From Pomacea canaliculata (taxonomy: Eukaryota > Mollusca > Gastropoda > Architaenioglossa > Ampullariidae): a stretch of DNA of 64,000 nucleotides. The stretch spans positions 32,992,327-33,056,326 of the forward strand of contig NC_037590.1 in NCBI RefSeq assembly GCF_003073045.1. The letters run 5' to 3'. The notes beneath the pieces were generated by a model, which ran no database searches, was not told the DNA's origin, and saw nothing but the letters and a program-made list of their open reading frames with translations. The translations under genes were made by a program, and so were the position numbers. Every line of letters begins with the position of its first letter. Within the stretch, counting starts at the first letter, position 1. This document shows, in pieces, positions 41,200-51,261 of the stretch.

Positions 41200-41849
41200 G
41201 TCAAATGAGTATTTTTATATGCTTTTGTTATAATTAGCCTGCCATTTCATAAATTTAGTAGCGAGCTGCTTCCCATGTACTAACACTACTGAAAATCTAG
41301 AGTTGTTTCCCTTTTACACTTTACGCTATCGCAAAGCAAAAGATCCTTGCAAAAAGTAATTCTCACATAAAGGTATAAAGATTAATGTAAATAAAACTAC
41401 GAAAAAAGTATAAAGAATAACAGCCGCAGTAAGGAAATAATTTGCTGTTACAGATATGCAGAAATTTTAAAGTAAAAAGTATTTAAATATTATGTTGTCT
41501 TACTAAACCTGAATATTATGTAAAGCTAAATGCAAATGTTTCCGTGTTTCAATTATTCAATTTGACAGTTCGTAAATTTCTGCAGTAGGTACATCGATGT
41601 ACGTATGCGCCATCGCGAGCGATCATTAATAAATTTAAAAACTTGTTCTCATCAGCGTAATATCCGATACGTCCCCCACTTGGGGACTTCGTAATTACAC
41701 TGATTGAGAGAACATGACGGAGGGTTAGGGACTTGCTCCACCTCTGCCAAGGGTCGGACTGGTGATGAAGTACCTCCAGGACTGACCCACTTCCCTCAAG
41801 GGGAAAAAACTAATGAATGTCAGATTTGAGAGTTAATCACGTTATTACT
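41200..41849 (+). repeat. Spacer repeat R2 (partial)
   Basis: Homology to R1 starts inside R1 at about 38,853 (TCAAATGAGTATTTTTATAT) and stops near 41,849 where an aminopeptidase exon begins. It contains a variable window (41552-41643) and a U2-like block (41644-41790). The block from LINE tail to here (40,386-41,849) is a duplicate of 50,434-51,914. Confidence 0.8.
41644..41790 (+). pseudogene. U2 snRNA 3' part-like sequence in R2
   Basis: Same structure as the R1 copy with a few changes (TGTTCTCATCAG, CCGATACG). The stem IIb-like hairpin is GTCCCCCACTTGGGGAC, with one more pair than in R1. The Sm position reads ATTGAGAG. Confidence 0.83.
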
Positions 41850-42002
41850 TTTGATAAGTCTTGCAAAGAGTGTGGTTGAGGAATACCTCCTGTGAAGTTC
41901 ACAAAAGTTGTCCTTCACAAACTGCCATGCAAGTTCTCTCCCCTGTGCAGTTTGAGCTGTTGCTCCAATCACAAATGGGCAGTCCTGAGACTTCACCTCA
42001 TC
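41850..42002 (-). pseudogene. NPEPPS paralog 2, exon-19-like
   Basis: The 153-nt frame is the same length as exon 19 of copy 1. It reads DEVKSQDCPFVIGATAQTA and then [12 protein letters not shown], against [15 protein letters not shown] and [12 protein letters not shown] in copy 1. The AG acceptor is intact. At the far end the spacer R2 joins directly, so the normal donor is gone. The open frame is undamaged, but the gene around it is missing, so this is a gene fragment. Confidence 0.85.
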
Positions 42003-42228
42003 CTGCGAAGTCACTATTCATTACTGGTATTTGCAATAGAAATTGCAATGTTAATGCCTTAATCAATTCAGTTTTAATGAATGTAAATATTTCCATCTTC
42101 ACAGATATGCTGTCCAAAATGTAAATGCTCATATGTGTGTGCGTGGGTGTGCACATATGTATGCATAGATGTATGCACATACAGTGAAGCACATTATAAA
42201 TTAACTTTATTATTATTAGATTACCTAC

Positions 42229-42288
42229 AGAGATAGAAAATCTCAGCACTTGAGCAATAAGTGTCTCATCTTTGAGGCATCCCAGGGA
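42229..42288 (-). pseudogene. NPEPPS paralog 2, second half of exon-18-like, interrupted by a LINE-bearing insertion
   Basis: On the minus strand this reads HSLGCLKDETLIAQVLRFSI and then Ser before a GTAGGT donor, the same donor context as exon 18 of copy 1. With the other half at 50,802-50,849 (48 nt) it totals 108 nt, exactly the length of copy-1 exon 18. The break carries the 10-bp duplication ATCCCAGGGA (42279-42288 and 50792-50801). Confidence 0.85.
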
Positions 42289-42333
42289 TTCTCGGCCTTT
42301 TGGCTAAGATCAAAGTGTAGTATATCTGTTCTT
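42289..42333 (+). ncRNA. U2 snRNA 5' part (nt 6-47) at the LINE 5' end
   Basis: The sequence TTCTCGGCCTTTTGGCTAAG continues through GTGTAGTA to CTGTTCTT. All 42 bases of U2 nt 6-47 are present, with three inserted bases. It holds the branch-point recognition GTAGTA. After TGTTCTT it turns into LINE sequence. It is not a functional snRNA gene; it is a head carried by the retrotransposon. Confidence 0.9.
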
Positions 42334-42490
42334 CGAATTTTCAGTAAGTTTTTTTGCGATATCGTGGCCTTTTAAGGCCGGATACACTTGAGTAGGTGGT
42401 AGAGAGGCGACTCCACGACAGCAAGAGGAGTCAGCCACACAGCAGCGTCCCAGTCAGGGCTCTTTGTCTCAGCACTGATATCTTCCAGAC

Positions 42491-43450
42491 ATGCCTTCCT
42501 TGTACTCGCAGATTGTCACCGGCGGCAACGACACCACCTCAGCAACAAGACCACCAGGCGGCTTCATCCCTCTCTCGGAGGTGGGAGAAGTTTCCTTCAC
42601 CCTCAACGATGAACATATCGATGATCTCCTGAAAAGATCAACGATCCAGCTGCATCTGTCAGGCCGACACGCCCTCCTCACTAGAAGGGAAGCCATCGTC
42701 GCCGTCTTGATAGCGTCCGGAGTACCAAAAGCCGAGATAGTCGGCTTGTGGAAGGGTGAAAACCCTCGCCTAGTCAATGTCACTCTTTCAAGACCAGAGT
42801 TCGTACCGACAGTCCTTGAGGCCAGCCCCATGACACTTCCACAAGGCGTCACGGCACATGTAGAACACGCGGACTGCGCAGTGGTGGAGATAAGGATCCA
42901 CTGGGTCCCACCGTATATCCAAAACACTTTCCTCACTATGGGCTTCGAGCAAATAGGGAGAGTCAAAGAAATTCAGACGGAGAGAGACGAGGACGGCAGC
43001 GACAAGGGGACAAGATACCTGAAGGTCGAGATGCAGAGAAAGAACATGGGGAAAATCCCCACCATGATCGCCGTACCAGGACATACTCCCAACATGCTAG
43101 TGACAGTTAAAGGCAGAGCGTCAACCTGTCTGGTATGCGGACGGCCGGGACACACCAGACGAGACTGTCCCGATGTCAGAAAACAATACAGACCAGCGAC
43201 CGGACCCACTGGCCACAGCAAAACCACCCCCGGGCGAGACGACAAAGGGCCAAGCACCACGCCGACTCTCACGGTCCTCGGCACAGTCCAAGCTAAGCCT
43301 GCCTCGAGGGCTCAAACCCCTTCGAACCAGCCAGACGACTCTACTCTAGACCTCCGACCCAGCCAGCCAAGAAAGCCAGCACCCCCACCCCCACCACCAC
43401 CCCACCTCCCCCTCCAACACCTCCACCCTCACCGCTCACCCCTAACATAG
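42491..43450 (+). CDS. LINE ORF1 protein (RRM-like region plus CCHC zinc knuckle), 3' end altered
   Basis: 319 codons from Met at 42491. The central part is an RNA-binding-like region, followed by a single zinc knuckle CLVCGRPGHTRRDC and a Pro/Thr/Ser-rich tail. This arrangement is typical of ORF1 of Tx1/L1-group LINEs, which bind their RNA. The deletion after the polyproline run removes the normal C-terminus, present at 46,431-46,857. Confidence 0.8.
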   Translation: MPSLYSQIVTGGNDTTSATRPPGGFIPLSEVGEVSFTLNDEHIDDLLKRSTIQLHLSGRHALLTRREAIVAVLIASGVPKAEIVGLWKGENPRLVNVTLSRPEFVPTVLEASPMTLPQGVTAHVEHADCAVVEIRIHWVPPYIQNTFLTMGFEQIGRVKEIQTERDEDGSDKGTRYLKVEMQRKNMGKIPTMIAVPGHTPNMLVTVKGRASTCLVCGRPGHTRRDCPDVRKQYRPATGPTGHSKTTPGRDDKGPSTTPTLTVLGTVQAKPASRAQTPSNQPDDSTLDLRPSQPRKPAPPPPPPPHLPLQHLHPHRSPLT

Positions 43451-44471
43451 TGTGCCCTTTTTCCGACCACGACTATGTACAAATAGAACTCTCACACACG
43501 ACATTATATACTTTATATACTTTATATATATGTCCATGCTAACAAATTAAAAAGCTGCCACCATTTACATCCCTGCCGATATTTTCTGAGATCTGTTGCA
43601 TTATGGTATAGGGTGACACAATGTACTTTATTTCACAAAGTCCTGAAAGCTGCATTCTCCAGCAATATAAAGAATGAAAGTATTCAGGGTTATTCTGTCA
43701 TTCCCCATTTCTCCTTCACATACACAGATTAAGCATCATCATCATGGAATTATTTCCTGACACCAGGGACGTATATAGGTTCATGCTGATACCGTTCTAA
43801 GCAAATAAAACTTTGTACAGTGATAGCAGTAAATGTATCCTGAGAGTAAGTAGCAAAGTAAAACATCGCTCCTGGTCCAGAATAAGATCAAATGAGTATT
43901 TTTATATGCTTTTGTTATAATTAGCCTGCCATTTCATAAATTTAGTAGCGAGCTGCTTCCCATATACTAACACTACTGAAAATCTAGAGTTGTTTCCCTT
44001 CTACACTTTACGCTATCGCAAGGCAAAATATCCTTGCAAAAAGTAATTCTCACATAAAGGTATTAAGAATAATGTAAATAAAACTACGAAAAAATATAAA
44101 GAATAACAGCCGCAGTTAGGAAATAAATTGCTGTTACAGATATGCAGAAATTTAAAAGTAAAAAGTATTTAAATATTATGTTGTGTTACTAAACCTGAAT
44201 ATTATGTAAAGCTAAATGCAACTGTTTCCGTGTTTCAGTTGTTGTAGTAAGAAGCTCGTCCAGGATTAAATTGATTTTGTGATCTGGTTTTGTATTATAA
44301 AATTTCACCGCGTAGTGCAATAAATGTAAAAATTGTTCTTATCAGTCTAATATCTGATACGTCCCCCACTTGGGGACTTCGATATTACACTGATTTAGAG
44401 AACATGACGGAGGGTTAGGGACTTGCTCCACCTCTGCCAAGGGTCAGCCTGGTGATGAAGTACCTCCAGGA

Positions 44472-45552
44472 CGCGTATCTTTTATTCCTGAACGATGAAG
44501 CAACTTCGGAAGCCTTCGGAAGCGTGACGTCAGCGACCTTGCACACTTCCCTTCTAAGCCAACCTCCGCTTCACTCTTTGAAAGCTATGAAACTTGTTCT
44601 GGGGGACTAATTCTACAATTTTTAAATACTGTGAAGTAATAAATAAAGTGAATTGCGACAGGCAAAATAGCTCAAGGCCTTAAACTGATGACAGGTCAAA
44701 GTAAAATCAATGAGGACCCATGCAACACAAGCGAGACGATGTTTCTACAAGTACGTTAGATTGCAAAGCTTCGTAAGCTTCGCCTGTGTAGTCTAGTGGT
44801 TAAGTGTGAGGCCTGATGTTTGAGAGTAGGTGTGTTCGAAACTTGGGGTGGCGATCGTTTTTTATTTCGCTTTGGAATGTTTTTCGTTTGATGTGATACT
44901 TATATTTTTGAATCTAAAACTTATGAAAGTAAAATTTATTTATTTATGAATTTAGGCGGAATACCATAGTGGTTTATCAGCAATTATTTAATGCTGTTGA
45001 ATCTTCTACAAAATTGAGTAAAGAACATTTGAGAACATTAAATCACTTTTAAGACTATACGCAGCTTGATTACACGACTTCTCTGGGCAATCAACAGGTT
45101 TTAATGAAAGGCTTGATAGAAAATTGATCATATTAGAGAACGAAAAACATTCCAAAGCAAAATGAAAACGATCGCCACCCCAAGTTTCGAACACACCTAC
45201 TTTCAAACATCAGGCCTCACACTTAACCACTAGACTACACAGGCGAAGCTTACGAAGCTTTGCAATCTAACGTACTTGTAGAAACATCGTCTCGCTTGTG
45301 TTGCATGGGTCCTCATTGATTTTACTTTGACCTGTCATCAGTTTAAGGCCTTGAGCTATTTTGCCTGTCGCAATTCACTTTATTTATTACTTCACAGTAT
45401 TTAAAAATTGTAGAATTAGTCCCCCAGAACAAGTTTCATAGCTTTCAAAGAGTGAAGCGGAGGTTGGCTTAGAAGGGAAGTGTGCAAGGTCGCTGACGTC
45501 ACGCTTCCGAAGGCTTCCGAAGTTGCTTCATCGTTCAGGAATAAAAGATACG
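44472..45552. mobile_element. Foldback element with 9-bp target duplication and tRNA-like boxes
   Basis: Two arms of roughly 415 bp (about 44,474-44,890 and 45,140-45,552) are near-perfect reverse complements around a 250-bp loop. Ends read CGTATCTTTTATTCC and its complement. The flanks carry CCTCCAGGA twice (44463-44471, 45553-45561). Nine-base duplications and very long terminal repeats fit Mutator-like non-autonomous elements. Each arm contains A box TAGTCTAGTGG and B box TGTTCGAAAC about 40 nt apart, pointing toward the loop. No protein is encoded. Confidence 0.85.
44788..44842 (+). promoter_or_regulatory. tRNA-like pol III A and B boxes in the left arm
   Basis: TAGTCTAGTGG fits the A-box consensus and GTGTTCGAAAC fits the B box. 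The spacing is that of a tRNA gene. The mirror copy is in the right arm at about 45,180-45,236 on the minus strand. Confidence 0.6.
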
Positions 45553-46317
45553 CCTCCAGGACTGACCCACTCCCCTTCAGGGGAGAAAAACTAATGAATG
45601 TGAGATTTGAGAGTTAATCACGTTATTACTTCTGATTACCTAACACATTCATTCCTAGTCAATGGACGTCACCCAATCGAAAGCATTTAATTAGAGGTTG
45701 AAGTGGGCGACCTGACATCCTCCAACTGATTCCATCGACTTTGCTTTAATTTAAGCACCAATAAAACACAGTGATGTGAGGGCATATTTGGGCGTGCACA
45801 TCAATAGTGACCACAGTTGGGTTATATCGGTTGACTTGGCATCCCACCAAAGAGTCCTGGGGTATGTGGAGGGAGGGCGTCAGCTGGGTAAGTAAAAGAT
45901 ATGGCGTGATAACATTAAAGAGGGGACAGGCTGTCAGAAGGGAGGATTTACTTTCAAACCAGTCTTAAACTACCAAGAAACACTTCTGTCTATATTTTTA
46001 ACTTTCCTGGTGTTTTATATATTTGTTCAATTTATTTTTTCTTCTTTTGTTTTTTTCTGCGCAATGAGCATTCTTCGGAATGGATACCTGCGCATTACAA
46101 ATCGACTTATTATTATTATTAAAGCAGACATAGGTTTCCCTATGCAGGCATGCTAGATGTTATCATGTTCAGCAGCTGTTAAATCTAGAAGTGAACAAAA
46201 ACAAATAAAATCAAACATGGACTACCACCAGGCTCAAATCAACTGAAAAATTTCACTTTCATTTTTTTTTTTAACAAAAACCCAAACAACAATCAACTCT
46301 ATGATCAGAGGGGTGGG

Positions 46318-46430
46318 GTGAAATTGGTGTTTTATGCTGAGCCAGCAACTAAGGCGGTATAATGGCAAGACAGCCAGCCCTCAAAACAGATGCCACATAC
46401 AGAGAAAGAACAGCATGCCCAAAATGAGAG
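46318..46430 (+). repeat. Dispersed repeat, copy b
   Basis: GAGCCAGCAACTAAGG and GATGCCACATACAGAGAAAG match the copy at 18,213-18,312 at about three bases in four. It lies between the end of R3 and the LINE fragment starting at 46,431. The preceding 46,191-46,317 is A-rich sequence I cannot assign. Confidence 0.5.
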
Positions 46431-46857
46431 CAAAACCACCCCCGGGCAAGACGACAAAGGGCCAAACACCACGCCGACTCTCACGGTCCTCGGCAAAGTC
46501 CAAGCTAAGCCTGCCTCGAGGGCTCAAAACCCTTCGAACCAGCCAGACGAATCTACTCTAGACCTCCGACCCAGCCAGCCAAGAAAGCCAGCACCCCCAC
46601 CCCCACCACCACCTCCCCCTCCACCACCTGCACCCTCACCGCTTACCCCTACCACGACAAATCCCCGCCAGGAAGGCTCCACTACAACCCCCCAAGAAAC
46701 GCCATCAACGCGGCCCCCGAGGGGTTCTGTGCCTAAAAGGACTTACATCGACAACGTAACGACAGACACAGAACCCAGCAAACGCAGCAAGGAGACGCGC
46801 CACCGCCCGGACGAGGACGCCACAATGATCGACGATGACGACACTATGTGGCAATAA
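46431..46857 (+). pseudogene. LINE ORF1, C-terminal part
   Basis: The frame continues the zinc-knuckle protein through a polyproline run and a Thr/Ser-rich tail with KRTYIDNVTTDTEPSKR, ending in DDDDTMWQ and a stop at 46855-46857. It shows the natural C-terminus that the 5' fragment has lost. The N-terminal two thirds are missing here. Confidence 0.75.
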
Positions 46858-47180
46858 CATGTGTTACCTGTTTCAAAAGTGCCCCTCATTCAACGCTACA
46901 ACAGTGGAAGAGATTTCAGAGGAAGACTATCGCACCTGTGTGTTCCTGTGTTTTACTTCCTTTTGGATAACTGTCGTCACCGCACCTATGTGGACAATAA
47001 CTCTACTTGGTCTAGACGCCAACAACGGCCCCTGCTTTCAATGACTGGCGCGACAACCTCCAACCTCGCAGTGAGTACCTTCCACACAACACAACACAAA
47101 TCGCCCAGCACTAGAACACCATGCACTTCGCCACACTGTACACCATCATCACACTCCACCTCGTAACACAAACGGCGACC

Positions 47181-47699
47181 ATGCGCATATCAACCCTCAA
47201 CTGCAGAGGACTCCGACACGACCACAAAATCAACGCACTTCACCAACACATACAGAAACACAACATAGACATCCTCTTACTTCAGGAAACACACATAGAT
47301 TCCCTGCAGATAGGAAACGAGATCGCCCAGAAACTCGACGGCAAAATAATATGGTCGCTCACCACTCCAAGAGGTAAGGGGGCAGCCCTGTTCATAAACA
47401 ACAAACTAAATACAGAAATACACCACTTTCAGACAGATTTCCTCGGTAGGTACATAACAGTCACAGTAACGATCAACGCATGCACGATGCAAATCACCAA
47501 CATTTACGCCCCCAACGACCTGCGCGAGCGTAAACATTTCTTCAAAGATTTATACCCACTTTTAGCCACATCTCACCCGCAAATCCTCGCTGGAGATTTC
47601 AACTGCATCGCTAACTCCACATTAGACAAAATAGGGGGGGAACCCAGAGACAAGCAAGGTCGGTCACGCCGAACTATCGGCAGCGGTAAGGGACCATAG
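47181..47699 (+). pseudogene. LINE ORF2, apurinic-like endonuclease domain
   Basis: The start ATG at 47181 gives MRISTLNCRGLRHDHK, a classic ORF2 opening of L1/Tx1 LINEs. Catalytic motifs LLLQETHID, NIYAPND and LAGDFNC are visible. A frameshift near 47,655-47,690 moves the rest of the domain (DKIFISH, FSDHDY) into another frame. Confidence 0.85.
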
Positions 47700-47835
47700 A
47701 CTTGTAGACGCATACAGACTCCTGCACCCCAACACGACGAGCGTTACATGGCATAGCTCCCAGGTAGGCTGTAGACTTGACAAAATCTTCATCTCTCACA
47801 GCCTAGCCCAACACGCACTAACGGCCGAACACATA

Positions 47836-48300
47836 GTGCGCCCTTTTTCCGACCACGACTATGTACAAATAGAACTCTCACAAACGACACAAACCAACGT
47901 AGGTAAGAGCTTCCGGAAATTTAATACATCACTCTTGCAAGACACAGACTATATCAATAAAATCAACATCCTGCTACACTTCGCCTCACTAACCAAGCTA
48001 CAAGGCCCCTCCCTCCTAGACTGGTGGGACCGACTAAAAGAAAGAATCAAAGACATAACAATCCAACACAGCAAACGCAAAGCAAAAGCCAGAAACAAGG
48101 AAATTAGAGCCCTCAGTGCACAATATCGAATACTAGAACAACACAAAAACTTTGCTGGAATGAACACCATCAAAAACAGACTGCAACAACTACAAGCGGA
48201 GAAAACAACAGGCGCTCAAATCCGAGCTAGAACACCGCTAGGATCCACACCAGAAACACCAAGTAACTTCTTCTGCCAAAAGGAACTCCAACGAGGTTAA
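47836..48300 (+). pseudogene. LINE ORF2, endonuclease end and linker
   Basis: It begins in the endonuclease tail with PFSDHDYVQIELS and continues into a Lys-rich linker. It ends at an in-frame stop (48298-48300). A frameshift near 48,370 then separates it from the RT domain. Confidence 0.75.
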
Positions 48301-48526
48301 CGCAAAACTATAGCCAACATCATAGGTCAAGACGGACAGCTTCGAACAAACCCGAGCGACATACTTCTCTTTCAAGGCCTTCTATTCACAACTATACACA
48401 GCAGAGACCACAGACCCCGAAACCCCAAAACACCTCTTACAAGACCTCCCACAAATAGACGGGGAGGCGACAGAGAACATAGGCACACCAATAACTTTAT
48501 CAGAAATAGAAAAGGCCCTCAAGGAC

Positions 48527-50569
48527 ATGAAACCAAATAAAACGCCAGGCTCTGACGGCCTACCAAAAGAATTCTACTCAGCCTTCCTCAAACACCTTGG
48601 ACCCATACTAATCAAAATATACACCGCAACATACGAGGCTGGTCACCTGACAAAAACGCAAAAAGAATCTTACATCACTTTAATCTGCAAAGACCCCAAC
48701 AACCCCCAACACATGACAAACTACAGACCCATATCACTCCTCAACACAGACTACAAAATACTCACCAAAACACTCTGCAATCGCATCAAACCACACCTCC
48801 ACCCAGTCATACACAGCAACCAAACATGCGGAATCCCGGGTAGGTCTATAACAAACAACTGCCACCTAATAAGAGACATAATAGAATACTGCAACAATAG
48901 AGGCTACTCAAATCTCATCTTATCAGTAGACCAGGAGAAAGCATTCGACAGAGTCTCACACCAATACCTTCTGCAAACCCTCCAAGCCTTCGGCTTCAAC
49001 ACACACTTCTTACATTGGATATCCACAATATACACAGACATACACAGCAGTGTCATCGTAAACCAACACGTCTCCGACTCTTTCACAATAACCAGGTCTG
49101 TCAGACAAGGCTGCAGCCTTTCTCCCTTGCTGTACATTCTATGCCTTGAACCTGTCCTCATCAAAATAAGACAAGACAAACACATTAAAGGGATCTCCAT
49201 ACCGGGCAAACCGGAGGAGTGCAAAGTGTCTGCATACGCAGACGACAGCAACTTCTTTCTCAATAACCACCAGTCAGTCAGGAGGGTGATAACACACTTC
49301 CACCAGTACAGTAAGGCTTCAGGCGCCAAACTAAACATAACAAAAACAAAAGGCATGCTCATAGGAAAATGGAGGAGAGACATCGACAAGCCCCCAGACA
49401 ATACATGGACGGACAAACTGACAATATACGGGGTGCCTTTCGGTGACGTCACACAAGACGACATTTGGCACCCAGTCCTGACAAAGATAACTGCAACACT
49501 GAATCTCTCCAGACTCCGCCGCATCTCACTATATGAAAAAGCCAACATCATAAACACCACAGTCTTGTCAAAACTGTGGTACCTATCCTCAGTATTACCA
49601 ATACCACCACACTACACCACACAAATAGAAAGGGCCATCTTCCGTTTTCTATGGAACGATGGTCACGAACCAATTAAACGGAAGACCCTCTACCTGCACC
49701 CCAAAGAAGGAGGGATAGGCCTGCTGAACATACCCTCCAAGACGGAAAGCCACATCCTGGCCCGGGTGACAGGACTGTTCGGCAATGACGAACAGGACTG
49801 GACACATTACGGCCACCTATGGTTGGGGCTAGACTTGAGGAGGAGGTTCAGCAACTACCCCTTCACCAACAAGCATCCACACAGCACCGAAGACATACCC
49901 CCTTTCTACCAGGCTTGCCGCACAGCTCTCAACAACCTTCTCGCGGCAGACTCCTACTTCAGTCTGAACTCAGACACGAAAACGAAAACTCTATATCAAG
50001 CACTTCTAACCAAACGCATTATACGCCCAAGAGTACTCCAAGCCTTCCCACGAATAAATTTCGCAAACACATTCAAACACCTCAGCAACAAACACGTAGA
50101 CCCATGCACCGTAGACACGTCTTTCAAAATTGCACACGACATCCTCCCAGTCGCAGACACCCTACACCGCAGAGGCATAACAAAACAAAAGATGTGCGCC
50201 TTCTGCCAGAACAAAAGCGAAACAACAGAACACATCCTCTTCCACTGCACGCACCTACAGCAAACACGCAAGCAACTAGCCACACTGTTGAACAAACTCG
50301 CAAACACAGCACCCACACTAGCCTGCATACGCTTCAACACCCTCCCACCCGCCCTATCAACAGCATCCCAAACAGCAGCAACCATCGTTCTCACAGAGTA
50401 CAAACAAGCAATATGGACACTAAGAAACAAAGCACGCCTCCACAGACTCATTGTATCACCACCCCAGATAGCAGACGCCTTCACCTCGAGAGTCAACGCA
50501 AGATTGAAGAAGGACAAAGACACTTTGCCAGAAGAGCACTACCTCGATCTGTGGGGTAAGCTAATGTGA
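48527..50569 (+). pseudogene. LINE ORF2, reverse transcriptase and C-terminal zinc motif
   Basis: An uninterrupted 680-codon frame carries NKTPGSDGLPKEFY (RT start), motif A SVDQEKAFDRV, SVRQGCSLSPLLY and the active site SAYADDSNFF. Downstream, FLWNDG and the cysteine motif CAFCQNKSETTEHILFHC resemble Tx1/Keno-type elements. Its role is copying the LINE RNA at the target site. The frame itself is intact from motif 0 to the stop, but the protein lacks a linked endonuclease. Confidence 0.9.
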
Positions 50570-50791
50570 AAGCAACAGTGCGAGAGGGGGAAATCCTCCT
50601 CTCCGCACCCCCCCCCCTCCCACGCAACTCGAAAGAAGAATATGTGAAAGCAACGAATGAACAAAGACTTTTCGTCTCCCAGTTTCTGAATATGTGAAAG
50701 GAACTTTTTTGTTATTGACACTTATACATACTTGTAAATATTTTGTTTACCCTTGTTTTTAATGTTTGAATAAACAAACATGGAAAAAAAA
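50570..50791 (+). other. LINE 3' UTR and poly(A) tail
   Basis: The segment contains two AATATGTGAAAGCAAC/GAATATGTGAAAGGAAC-type repeats, a poly-C run and GAATAAACAAACATGG before nine A residues. The same end occurs at 40,547-40,750. It has no sequence in common with the bases that precede the U2-like blocks. Confidence 0.8.
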
Positions 50792-50849
50792 ATCCCAGGG
50801 AATGGATGATACGAGTTTTCTCTTCTGAAGAATCTGCAGTTCTGTAGAG
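50792..50849 (-). pseudogene. NPEPPS paralog 2, first half of exon-18-like
   Basis: The segment contains the right-hand target duplication (50792-50801) followed by 48 bases of exon with an AG acceptor (50850-50851). Minus strand: LYRTADSSEEKTRIIHS. Beyond it lies about 400 bp of intron-like AT-rich sequence with a 20-bp tandem duplication at about 50,855-50,894. Confidence 0.85.
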
Positions 50850-51261
50850 CTAAATATGCAAGAATCATTATCAACATGCAAGAATCATTATCAACATCGT
50901 TTTAGTCATTAATAATATTGCTCATCACTGTCATCATCATAATCACTACCACAGCAATGATCGTCCAAATTAAAATTCATATATTAAGTTTTGCTCCTGG
51001 CATATAATACTGTCTTCTATTGCTCTTAATTATAACTGTTGAAAATCATGACAGACTAAAAGTGGACCACCAAAATCTTATTTTAGCTAAAGAAAATTTA
51101 AGGCTAGAAATCTTTCTGTGAGTTTGAGAGCTGTATTTACCTTCAACATACATGTACTTTCAAGCGTTTCTTTATTTCCATGGCTCAGCACAGTTATGTA
51201 TACCTGTTACAAGAAAATTTCTTAATGTTTGTAAAACAATAAAATGAAAAAGATGAATAAG

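Larger units (their letters stand above)
42289..43505 (+). mobile_element. Tx1/L1-type LINE, 5' fragment with U2 snRNA head
   Basis: The fragment begins directly at the target duplication with U2 snRNA sequence, continues into a 5' UTR, a full ORF1 start and most of ORF1. At about 43,450 it jumps, by an internal deletion of about 1.2 kb, to a scrap of ORF2 (TTTTTCCGACCACGACTATG, equal to about 47,851-47,870). It then stops at spacer R3. Its 3' parts are represented separately at 46,431-50,791. Confidence 0.85.
44334..45569 (+). pseudogene. U2 snRNA 3' part-like sequence in R3, split by insertion
   Basis: TGTTCTTATCAG at 44334 starts the U2-like block; it runs to CCTCCAGGA at 44463-44471, then the foldback element intervenes, and the block resumes after the duplicated CCTCCAGGA with CTGACCCA. 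The hairpin is GTCCCCCACTTGGGGAC as in R2, and the Sm position reads ATTTAGAG as in R1. Confidence 0.83.
43530..46190 (+). repeat. Spacer repeat R3, interrupted by a foldback element
   Basis: Nearly identical to R1 from TGTCCATGCTAAC to TTAAATCTAGAAG, with a variable window (44238-44333) and a U2-like block (44334-44471 continuing at 45562-45569). A 1.08-kb palindromic element splits the U2-like block. Confidence 0.82.
46431..50791 (+). mobile_element. Tx1/L1-type LINE, 3' fragment with ORF2 and poly(A)
   Basis: It starts mid-ORF1 at the equivalent of 43,219, so it overlaps the 5' fragment and is not its simple continuation. It contains the end of ORF1, ORF2 (endonuclease, reverse transcriptase, C-terminal zinc motif), a 220-bp 3' UTR and a poly(A) tail (50783-50791). 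The right side abuts the ATCCCAGGGA target duplication. ORF2 is damaged by about two frameshifts and one stop, so this copy is dead. Confidence 0.9.

Noticed and set aside
42491-43450. A host zinc-knuckle gene
   Set aside because: Its neighbours, the overlap with the LINE fragment at 46,431 and its arrangement identify it as LINE ORF1.
49819-50559. 246-codon plus-strand frame inside the LINE
   Set aside because: It is a shadow of the reverse transcriptase frame in another phase.
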